64,000 nucleotides of DNA from Bacillota bacterium (lineage in GTDB: Bacteria > Bacillota > Clostridia > DSM-8532), in contig JAEZTB010000042.1 in the NCBI GenBank assembly GCA_023443745.1, forward strand, positions 620,001 to 684,000. The letters are read 5' to 3'. Below are positions 36,749 to 45,800 of this stretch, one piece after another. Numbering within the stretch: the stretch's first letter is position 1; each line of letters starts with the position of its first letter. Below the pieces are notes generated by a model. That model was not told where the DNA came from and did not search any database. It was given only the letters and a program-made list of their open reading frames with translations. Position numbers and translations under genes: made by a program.

Positions 36749-37873
36749 ATGCATGAAAAAGAAATAAAATGGGCAGAGAAAATAGCAGAATCCGCCATAT
36801 CCAGACATTCAAAATACATGGAAAAATGGTGCTATGAGCTAGGACTTATTCTGAAGGCCATTGAAGCTGTTTATCACCAAACCGGTAACATCCAATATTT
36901 TTATTACATAAAAGAGCAAATGGACCGGTTTATTGAGTCAGACGGAGCCATCAAGGGCTACGATCGGCATGAATATAATCTGGATCTTATCAATCCAGGC
37001 AGAACACTTCTTTTCCTTTATGAGAAAACCAATGAAGAAAAATATCGTATTGCAGCTCATTCACTCCATGAGCAACTAATAAAACAGCCCAGAAACCATA
37101 GCGGCGGCTTCTGGCACAAGGGGATTTATCCTCACCAGATGTGGCTGGATGGGCTATATATGAGCTCCCCCTTCTATGCCCAATATGCAGGTATATTTAA
37201 TGAAACCGAGGCCTATGACGATGTCCTTAATCAAATTGTCCTTTTGGGAGAGCATACCCGTGACCCCTATAGCGGCCTACTTTATCATGCATGGGATGAA
37301 AGCAGAGGAATGAAATGGTCAAATGATGAAACCGGGTGTTCGCCTCACTTTTGGGGAAGGGCCGTCGGCTGGTATATGATGGCATTAGTAGATATTTTAG
37401 ATTATTTCCCCATGGAACACCCCGGAAGGTCTCCCATACTTCAGATATTAAAATCCATAGCAGAGGCCCTCGAAAAAGTTCAGGATAAAGACTCTGGTGT
37501 TTGGTTTCAAGTTCTGGACCGGGCAAAAGAAGAGGGTAATTATCTGGAAGCCTCTGCTTCATGCATGTTTACTTATGCCCTTTATAAGGGTGTTCGGATG
37601 GGTTATCTGGATACGAGCTTCATGGATTCAGCAGAAAGAGCTTATAACGGCATTCTCAGACAATTTGTCGAAAAAGATGATCAGGGATTTATTAGCCTTA
37701 AAAGCGTCTGCAGCGTGGCTGGTCTGGGTGGAAACCCCTATCGGAATGGTTCTCTTGCCTATTATTTTAGTGAACCCGTTGCAACTAATGACTATAAAGG
37801 ATATGGTCCTTTTCTGCTGGCCAGTGTTGAGCATAGCTATTTAGAAGCATTAACAAAAGTACCGAAAGGATGA
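36749..37873 (+). CDS. GH105 (YteR-like) unsaturated rhamnogalacturonyl hydrolase
   Basis: About 374 residues, cytosolic. The (alpha/alpha)6 barrel motifs are visible: LINPGRTLLFLYE, GGFWHKGIYPHQMWLDGLYM with the catalytic-type Asp134, and GCSPHFWGRAVGWYMMALVD. GH105 and GH88 enzymes remove an unsaturated galacturonic acid from pectin-lyase products by hydrating the double bond. I choose ATG 36749 over GTG 36737 because the GAGG ribosome site overlaps the latter. The GH28 gene follows after 4 nt and forms one operon with it. Confidence 0.93.
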   Translation: MHEKEIKWAEKIAESAISRHSKYMEKWCYELGLILKAIEAVYHQTGNIQYFYYIKEQMDRFIESDGAIKGYDRHEYNLDLINPGRTLLFLYEKTNEEKYRIAAHSLHEQLIKQPRNHSGGFWHKGIYPHQMWLDGLYMSSPFYAQYAGIFNETEAYDDVLNQIVLLGEHTRDPYSGLLYHAWDESRGMKWSNDETGCSPHFWGRAVGWYMMALVDILDYFPMEHPGRSPILQILKSIAEALEKVQDKDSGVWFQVLDRAKEEGNYLEASASCMFTYALYKGVRMGYLDTSFMDSAERAYNGILRQFVEKDDQGFISLKSVCSVAGLGGNPYRNGSLAYYFSEPVATNDYKGYGPFLLASVEHSYLEALTKVPKG

Positions 37874-37877
37874 TTCA

Positions 37878-39191
37878 ATGTCCTATGATGCTTTAGGGGC
37901 TTTGTTTATAAACATTATGTCATTTGGTGCCAAGCCTGATGGAAAAACCTTTTGTTCCGCGGCTATTCAGTCCGCTGTTGAGACCTGCGTGTCCAAAGGA
38001 GGCGGGACAGTATTTGTTCCATCAGGTACGTTTCTTACGGGTCCTATCGAATTAAAAAGTAATATACGTCTTTATTTGGATGCGGGGGCACGATTGGTTT
38101 TCAGTACGGATATGCTTGTATACCCTGTTATTGAATCAAGATGGGAAGGTTCTGAGAATCTTGTTTATATGCCTATGATTTACGGTAAGGGTATTTACAA
38201 TGTATCCATTGAAGGCAACGGTATTATTGACGGGCAAGGAGCCTGCTGGTGGGGGGCCTTCCGCAATAAAATACTTGATTACCCCCGTCCCCGCCTCATC
38301 AGCTTTGAAGAAAGCGAATCGATTTTAATTGAAAATGTGACATGTGTCAATTCACCGGCATGGACCATCAATCCCATACGAAGCAGTAATATTACCATAA
38401 ACAATGTTAAAATACGGAATCCGGCCGATTCGCCCAATACCGACGGTATCAATCCCGATTCGTGCAAAAATGTGCGGATCACCAATTGCCATGTGGATGT
38501 AGGTGATGACTGCATTACCCTAAAGTCCGGCATTGAAAAGAGCCGCTACAGAGTAGCGTGCGAAAATATTATTATTTCAAACTGCACCCTTGTTCATGGG
38601 CACGGAGGGGTCGTAATCGGCAGTGAAATGAGCGGTGGCGTTAAGAACGTTATTATTTCCAATTGTATTTTTCAAGGCACCGACAGGGGTATCAGAATAA
38701 AAACCCGGAGAGGTCGCGGAGGTGTTGTTGAAGACATTCATGTTTCCACGGTTATCATGCAGGACGTCCTTTGCCCCATAGTCATAAATTGCTTTTATTT
38801 TTGCGGCGAAGGCGGTAAGGAGAAAGTCGTATCTGATAAAAATCCTCATCCGGTAACCCCAGACACACCCATCATAAGAAATATTTATTTTAGCAACCTG
38901 ACCGCTAAAAATTCCCATTCATCGGCTGCCTTTCTTTATGGACTTCCTGAAGCCCCCATCTCTCAGATTACCTTTCAGAATGTTTTAATTTCCATGGCAG
39001 AAAACGTTGAACCTCAAATACCGGCTATGATGGAGGACCTTGAACCTATGGCAAAAAGAGGAATATTCTGTTGTAATGTTGAAGGCATCTCCTTTGACAG
39101 GGTATCCGTAACAAATCATGAAGGGCCTAAATACTGCCTTAATGCAGTAAAAAACGTCGAATATTTAGCAGAGCCATCCGGTTCTCACTAA
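37878..39191 (+). CDS. GH28 family polygalacturonase-like hydrolase
   Basis: 437 residues with a parallel beta-helix and the full GH28 signature: NTDGINPDS (Asp189), GDDC (Asp210, Asp211), GHGG (His242) and RIK (273-275). It has no signal peptide, so it acts inside the cell on imported galacturonate-containing oligosaccharides, probably in exo fashion; secreted polygalacturonases carry signal peptides. It ends 2 nt from the convergent YesN-type gene. With GH105 it should break down pectin fragments to monomers. Confidence 0.93.
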   Translation: MSYDALGALFINIMSFGAKPDGKTFCSAAIQSAVETCVSKGGGTVFVPSGTFLTGPIELKSNIRLYLDAGARLVFSTDMLVYPVIESRWEGSENLVYMPMIYGKGIYNVSIEGNGIIDGQGACWWGAFRNKILDYPRPRLISFEESESILIENVTCVNSPAWTINPIRSSNITINNVKIRNPADSPNTDGINPDSCKNVRITNCHVDVGDDCITLKSGIEKSRYRVACENIIISNCTLVHGHGGVVIGSEMSGGVKNVIISNCIFQGTDRGIRIKTRRGRGGVVEDIHVSTVIMQDVLCPIVINCFYFCGEGGKEKVVSDKNPHPVTPDTPIIRNIYFSNLTAKNSHSSAAFLYGLPEAPISQITFQNVLISMAENVEPQIPAMMEDLEPMAKRGIFCCNVEGISFDRVSVTNHEGPKYCLNAVKNVEYLAEPSGSH

Positions 39192-39193
39192 TA

Positions 39194-40819
39194 CTACGAT
39201 CTTCCCAGCTTTTTATACTCAACCGGTGTCATTCCCACTACATTTTTAAAAACAGAGGTAAAGTACTGTACATTTTGATAGCCAAGCTCTTCACAGATTT
39301 CATATATTTTTTTGTTGCTGCTTCTTAAATATTCTTTAGCCACATCCATCTTTGTATTACGTACATATTCAATAAATTGGATCCCTGTTTCTTCCTTGAA
39401 AAGCCTGCTTAAATAGGATGGGTTTAAATGGACATGTTCAGCCACATCACTTAGGGATATGTCCTTTTTGCAATTTTTCTTAATATAAGTGACGGCAGAA
39501 TCTATGACATGACTTGCCCTCATGGACTTTTTACGGTTAATAGATGCGCAGGTCCTTTCAATAAGGTCCTGATACCACGATGTTATCTCATCAAGGGTAT
39601 GCTTCTTAAACAGCTCGCCATATAAGTGCACGGGCTCTCCATATATATCCTCCGGTTGAATATTCATTTCATAAATGGTCCTTAAAAGCGCTGAAAGGAG
39701 CTGGCAAAAGACCTGCTGTATGTAATAATAGGGAATATTCTTATTCAGCGTTAATCCGTTCAGCATTTTCTGTATAATGTGCATGACCTCGTCTGCTTTT
39801 CCGGTCCAGAGCACATTCTGTACATTGGTCAGAGTGTCATTAAGGTCATTTAAAGGAAAGGATTTCATTTCCTTCATTTCAATATGATTGATGCACAATA
39901 CGGCATTATTCCCATAAACCAATCGGTAATTAAGCGCCTTGATCGCCTCCTGGTATGATAATGCGGCATCTTTTATTGAGGGGTAAATACTTCCTATTCC
40001 GGCACTTACAGATATACCGGTCTCCCTTCTCAGATTGTTTTTAATTGACTCTGCAGCTTTTGATACAGCCTGGATAGCCTCCATATGATCCGTCGGTGTA
40101 TTGTAGATGGCCACCACTTCATTGTTATAGCTCTGGAATACTGTCCGCTTGAACTCCGATGGCAAAAGCTGCTTGATCATTTCAGCAATTCGTAGCAGAA
40201 TAATCTGTATGCTTTTTTCAAAAAAGTCCTCTGAGGTTTTTTCCATATTATCCAGGGTAAAGACCATAACACCGGTGCTGACATCATCAATATCAATGCC
40301 ATAAGCGGAAAACTGTTTTTTGTAATCACCCAAGAGCTTTGTTTTACCCATAATAAGCTTATTATGAAAATACTCCTGCAATGTAGGCAGGCTGCTTAAA
40401 TAAATATCCTCAAGTCTGTCCAGATTTTCTTTTTGCCGCCTTTCCTCTGTTATGAGATCACGGGCTTTTATGACTTCATCAATAATCTTCTGCTTTTTAA
40501 TGGGCTTTGTCAGAAAAGAAATAACACCCAGTGAAATAGCTTCCTGAGCATAAATAAACTGCTCATAGGCACTTATGATAATGATCTTGATATCCTGCCG
40601 AATTTTTTTCAGCTCGCTTATTAGCTCCAATCCATTCAAGCCCGGCATGCGGATATCGGTAATCATGATATCGGGGCGGTGCATTTTTGCCATTTCCAAT
40701 GCTTCCACTCCATTCAAGGCTGTGCCGATCACATGGACATCCAGACCCCACCAGTCAATGCTCTCCTTGATTCCATCCAGAATAGTCTGTTCATCATCGG
40801 CTATAATCATTTTGAACAT
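39194..40819 (-). CDS. YesN-type response regulator, receiver plus AraC DNA-binding domain
   Basis: 541 residues. The receiver domain has Asp8/Asp9 and the phospho-acceptor Asp55 (IMITDIRMPG); a long middle region follows; the C-terminal AraC helices (ISLSDVAEHVHLNPSYLSRL and NVQYFTSVFKNVVGMTPVEYK) are complete. The kinase gene overlaps its start by 13 nt. It faces the GH105-GH28 pair tail to tail and probably controls it, since the rhamnogalacturonan operon of Bacillus is run in the same way; no ABC transporter is linked in this window. Confidence 0.92.
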   Translation of the reverse strand: MFKMIIADDEQTILDGIKESIDWWGLDVHVIGTALNGVEALEMAKMHRPDIMITDIRMPGLNGLELISELKKIRQDIKIIIISAYEQFIYAQEAISLGVISFLTKPIKKQKIIDEVIKARDLITEERRQKENLDRLEDIYLSSLPTLQEYFHNKLIMGKTKLLGDYKKQFSAYGIDIDDVSTGVMVFTLDNMEKTSEDFFEKSIQIILLRIAEMIKQLLPSEFKRTVFQSYNNEVVAIYNTPTDHMEAIQAVSKAAESIKNNLRRETGISVSAGIGSIYPSIKDAALSYQEAIKALNYRLVYGNNAVLCINHIEMKEMKSFPLNDLNDTLTNVQNVLWTGKADEVMHIIQKMLNGLTLNKNIPYYYIQQVFCQLLSALLRTIYEMNIQPEDIYGEPVHLYGELFKKHTLDEITSWYQDLIERTCASINRKKSMRASHVIDSAVTYIKKNCKKDISLSDVAEHVHLNPSYLSRLFKEETGIQFIEYVRNTKMDVAKEYLRSSNKKIYEICEELGYQNVQYFTSVFKNVVGMTPVEYKKLGRS

Positions 40820-42639
40820 GCCTTTACCTCCGGTTTTAAGACAGGATCGGAAGGAATAAAGACGGTTACCTTCGTTCCTCCGCCTTCCGTACTTTTGATA
40901 GTAAGACCATATTCATCCCCATAATGGATTTTGATACGCTTATTGATATTCGCAAGGGCAAAGAAATTTTCTGATTCAGATTTCTCACCTTTGAGGTAGC
41001 ATATGATATCCTGAATTTTCTTATTGCTGATACCCACGCCATCATCCTCAATGGTAAAAAAGACTCTGTCAGCGATTTTTATGCCTTTGACCAGTATTAT
41101 GCTTTTCTCGGTTTTGGGTTCAATTCCGTGGCAGATGGCATTTTCCAAAAGGGGCTGGAGCATAAAATTGGGAATAAGCATATCCATAATATCGCTGTCA
41201 AAATCAAAGTCACAGGTAAAACGATTCTTAAAGCGCATTTGCTGTATCGTCACATAATTTTGAAGCTGATCAAGAGTGTCGGATACCTTGATAAAATCCT
41301 TGCCTGCATTAAGACTCTTCTTGAAATAATTCGATACCGAATCAACCAATACTTCCAGCTCATCATATCGCTCAAGCTGAATGAGCCAGTTCATGTTGTC
41401 AAAGATATTATAAATAAAGTGAGGGTTTATTTTGGATTGAAGAAGCTTTAATTCAGCCTCCTTCTGAAGAATCCTCTGCTCGTATAATTCCTCAAAGAGA
41501 TTGCGGATTTTTGTCACCATATTGTTGAAGCTCGAATACATAAAACCAAATTCATCATGCTCACTATGCCTGATTGTTACATCCAAATTACCGTTTTCTA
41601 CCTCTTCCATGGATTTAACCAGTTTTCTGAGACGCCGATAGACCTTTTCTGAAAGAAGCACTATCAGCAGAATAGCGGAAATTGAGCTCATAATAAAGAA
41701 AAGCAATAAAATGGTATCCCGAAGTCCGGACATTTGCGCGTTGGATGTATTGGCAGGAACAATGGACACATAACGCCACCCTGTATAAGAGGATCTTTCA
41801 TATACAATGATATATTCCTTTTTGTCCAGGGTAATAGTTTTAACACCTTCCGGGCCTTCTATGAGTGCGTTGATGGCACTTACCTGTTCAGGGGTAAAGA
41901 TATTTTTATCAGGAAGCGTTTCTACAAGTATATGATTTTGATCATCCACTATCATACTGCCAGAGAAGTTATTGCCCTTTATAATGGTCTTCAGATCATA
42001 TTTATCTATATTGATGGCTAATACTCCGGCTTTTTTACCCTCTGAGAGTAAATAGATGGGTCTTACCAGGGTGATCTGCTCATAGTTGCGGTTTATAATA
42101 AAAGTCAGGCTCTTCCGGTAGGCATCAGTCAAAAGCACGCGAGTATCAGTTTCTTGGAGAATATCATAGTACTTCTTATCAGCCCATTTTAACGAGGAGA
42201 ACAAGCCGTAATCCGAGGTAACCAGGTTTCCATCCCAATTTATGTACAAATCCACTGAGTCGGCGCTGCCTATTGAATTGGTTGCAATGCCCTGCATAGT
42301 CTCACAAGCCTCCCGGTACATTGTTAATCGGGTAACGGTATTCTCGGGGTAGATGCCCAGGATTTTTTGAATGGTCGGATTGTTTTGGACGATATCCGCA
42401 ACATATTCCATACCCTCCAGGGTTCTATTGACAAATTCATTGGTTTTTGCGACAACGCTTTTACTTTCGTTGATGACGATTTGTCTGATATTGGAGGAAT
42501 AGAGTTTGTAAAACACCGAGTTGAATGTGGCGAAAACAATGATCACAGTGACAAAAAAGTAGATAATAATCTTCTTTTGAGAGGTAAAAATTCTGTATTG
42601 ATTCTTTTGTACCTGATTTTTTTGGGATTTTTTCAGCAT
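40807..42639 (-). CDS. YesM-type sensor histidine kinase
   Basis: 610 residues. An N-terminal membrane segment (IIIYFFVTVIIVFATFNSVF), a dCache-like extracellular sensor (about 60-300), a second membrane segment (LLLFFIMSSISAILLIVLL), a HAMP region, and the kinase core with the phospho-His in KINPHFIYNIFDN and the ATP-site motif EDDGVGISNKK. It should sense an external plant-derived sugar and signal to the YesN protein encoded next. GGGA lies 9 nt before the start. Confidence 0.93.
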   Translation of the reverse strand: MLKKSQKNQVQKNQYRIFTSQKKIIIYFFVTVIIVFATFNSVFYKLYSSNIRQIVINESKSVVAKTNEFVNRTLEGMEYVADIVQNNPTIQKILGIYPENTVTRLTMYREACETMQGIATNSIGSADSVDLYINWDGNLVTSDYGLFSSLKWADKKYYDILQETDTRVLLTDAYRKSLTFIINRNYEQITLVRPIYLLSEGKKAGVLAINIDKYDLKTIIKGNNFSGSMIVDDQNHILVETLPDKNIFTPEQVSAINALIEGPEGVKTITLDKKEYIIVYERSSYTGWRYVSIVPANTSNAQMSGLRDTILLLFFIMSSISAILLIVLLSEKVYRRLRKLVKSMEEVENGNLDVTIRHSEHDEFGFMYSSFNNMVTKIRNLFEELYEQRILQKEAELKLLQSKINPHFIYNIFDNMNWLIQLERYDELEVLVDSVSNYFKKSLNAGKDFIKVSDTLDQLQNYVTIQQMRFKNRFTCDFDFDSDIMDMLIPNFMLQPLLENAICHGIEPKTEKSIILVKGIKIADRVFFTIEDDGVGISNKKIQDIICYLKGEKSESENFFALANINKRIKIHYGDEYGLTIKSTEGGGTKVTVFIPSDPVLKPEVKACSK

Positions 42640-42738
42640 AGGAATGTCCCTTTCGATCAGGATGATATTAGAGAAATGATTAAAAAAAGGATTGGGTTAC
42701 ATATTATATATCACATTTCACGCAAAAATAATAGAGAA

Positions 42739-42778
42739 AAAGCCGGCACTCCGCTTGTGAAAGCAAAATGCTGGCTTT
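42739..42778 (-). terminator. Rho-independent terminator of the leucine-rich-repeat protein gene
   Basis: On the minus strand AAAGCCAGCA pairs with TGCCGGCTTT (one G-U) around about 20 nt, and TTTTTCTCT follows. It lies 32 nt after the end of the large surface-protein gene. Confidence 0.8.
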
Positions 42779-42809
42779 GTGTTATGTTTATGGCTTAAAA
42801 TTTATAAGA

Positions 42810-45800
42810 CTAGTTTGACAATAGACTATAGAGCACCTGTGCCATTTCCGCTCTAGTTGTAGTTGCCCTCGGAGAAAGCTTTCCACCGCTGCCGTTGACG
42901 ATTCCCGTCTGGACCATCAAGGTCATGGCATCCTTTGCATAGGAGGCAATCTGTCCTGCATCACTAAAGGCTGACAACGATTTTCCCGTATCGCCCTGCG
43001 GCAGCCTATTGATTACCTTTAGCGCATTATACAAAAGTGTGAACATTTCCTGTCTGGTGATCTCCTTTTCCGGTGCAAACATATTATTACCTATACCGCC
43101 CGATATGCCCAATCTCTTTGCTGCCGCCAGATAGCCGGTATAATAGGTGTTACCGCTATCCGAGAAGTTATCCTTCGGGTTTGTATCAGGGGCTATCCCA
43201 TAGGCCTTCATCATCATTACAAGGAATTCGCCGCGGGTCAGCATTGCGCCGGGGCTGAAATTTCCATTGCCTATTCCTGCAGTGATGCCTCTTGCTGCGA
43301 TAAAACCCACTGCCTTGCTATACCATGCGCTTGCCGATACATCCATAAAGCTCACTTTGGTGTAGCCCACAGCATAGTAGCTGAAATGGGTAGTGGAAAA
43401 GGTCACGGTGCCGGTGGGGTCATAATGCCCATTAGGTATTGATACTGCCTTGCCGCTGCCGTCGATGTACCAGATGATGATACCTTCAGGACTCGCAAGC
43501 TCGGCTGCTGTCGGTGTGTAGGGTATGGATATTTTAACCGGCGCATGGGGGTTGTTCCATTCTACTGCTTCTCCGTCCAGGGTCACTGCAAGCTGTATCA
43601 ACGGTCTGTTGCCTATGGCTGATTTTGCCGCCTCTGGCAGTCCGGATTTATCGCCTTGACCGATGGTTATTTCCGCTTTCTTCCCTTCTGCTCCCGCAAT
43701 TCCCGCCAGCATATCCGCCGGCAGGGTGATCCTGCCTGTATCGGAGTTAAAGGTCAGAGTACCTTCACCGTCGGGCGTGGACAGGTAAGCAACCGGGATA
43801 CCCAGTGTATAGGAAGTTACCCCGGGTATGGAGGGTACAGTGATAACCGCAGTTCCTCCGCCTGCGATAATACTTCCCTGCTGGGAACCTGCATCTATCG
43901 CTGCACTCCCTGCATTTATATCAACAGTGACCGGCAGAGTGGTTTCCGGAATACCGTTACCTGCTGTATCAGTCCCTTTGACAATTGCAGTATAAGTTGG
44001 TGCGGGCACAACAGGAACGCTGCTTCCGCCGCCACTACCGCTGCCAGAGTCTCCGTTGTTATTCTGCGATGCTCCCGTTGCCGGAAAAACCACAGTTATT
44101 ACTCCCGAATTGGCGAGATTGCTTACAGAGGTTGCGCCTGCTACCGTAAAGAAGTTGACACCTACACCAGTCAGGGTATAGCCCGCTTTCGGCGTCAGGG
44201 TGATGGCTGCTGTGTAAACTGTGCTTGCCGCAAACAGGTTATGTGCAGGGTTCCATGTAATGTCTCCGGTGTACTGTGCCGTCTCGGTTATGGTTGTCAC
44301 CGGAGCCGCACCTCTGACAGGAAGCGTAATTCCGGCGACAGCTTTCATGTCCACTATGGTGTGGAACGGGATGCCTAACTCAGCAAAAGCTTGAGCCGTG
44401 GAACCGCTGAAACCATAGATACCGTCTTCATTAATTACGGTACCACCAAAGACCTCGTCTCCAAAGAAAGCGTTTCTGCTTAATATGATCACCTTTTTCA
44501 GCCTCGCACACTCATCGAATGCATAGTCGTCAATGCTGGCAAGGCTGTTTGGCATCGTGATTTCAGTCAGTTTTTCACAGCCGGCAAATGCGGCTTTGCC
44601 GATCGTCAAAACCCCTTCCGGTATGCTGAACACACCTGACAGCCCGCCAGGATAGGAAATCAACTCGGTTTTGCCGATATTGTACAACACCCCGTCCTGG
44701 CTGGCGAAATAGGTATTGTCTGCGTCAACATTAATGGCAGTCAAGTTAGGGCAAGCCCTAAATGCATAACCGCCAATGCTTGAAACCTTTCTGGGTATCG
44801 TGATGCTTGTAAGCCCTGATTCACCAAAAGCTGATTGGCCTATGGAGGTAACCTGCGGAGGAATAGTAATGCTCTGCAGGTCGGTGCATCTTAAGAAAAG
44901 GCTGGCCGGAATATGGGTAAAATCGGTGTTGTCAGGCAGTGTAACGCTCGCAAGGCTCTTACAGTTTTGGAAAGCGCTTTTACCTATTTCGGTAATTGTT
45001 GCAGGTATGACAAAGCTTGTAAAGCCGCAGTTGTAAAATGCGTTAGAGCTAATGGAAGTAACCTGTGAGGGTATGGTAACATTTTTGAGAGCCGTGCAAT
45101 CGAAGAAAAGACCCTCCGGAATACTGGTGAAGGCGGCGTTATCGGGTAGTGTAACGCTCCCGAGGCTTGAGCAGCCTTGAAAAGCATAGGAGGAAATGCT
45201 GGTGACAGTATCCGGTATCACGATACTTTTCAGACCGGAGCCCTGGAAAACAAGTGCACCAATGGACTCCACGCCGGCGGGAATGTGTATGTCCTCAAGA
45301 GCCATGCAATATACAAACATCCGGTCACTGATGCTTGCGAGATTTTCCGAAAGCGTCACGCCGCTAAGTGCACCGCAGCTGGCAAAGGCTTCGCGGCCTA
45401 CGCTGGTGATGGTATCGGACATTACTATGGTCTTAAGGTTATAACAGGCGGAGAATGCGCTGTTTCCAATGCTTATCAGTCCATCGGGCAGCGTGATTTC
45501 GGTAAGCCCCTGGCAAGCGTTGAACGCTTCTTCGCCAATGCTTGTGAGACCTGCTGACAACGTGATGCCGGTCAGCCCCGAGCATCCGCCGAAAGCACGA
45601 TCTCCTATATTTTTCAGGCTGTCGGGCAGCGTGATGCTCATAAGGCGCGTACGTCCGTTGAACGCCTCGTCCCCTATGCCGGTTACCGGCAGTATACCAT
45701 AGGAACCTGTATCCAGCGAAGCCGGCACCGTTAAATTTAAATCCTCAAACCAGCCGTACGTGCAGCCGGTGATGGACAGCGTCCCATCGTCCAGTACCAT

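Noticed and set aside
43656..44378. Plus-strand frame of 240 residues rich in Cys, Ser and Arg
   Set aside because: It is antisense to the LRR surface protein, whose repeats, signal peptide and SLH repeats are unambiguous.
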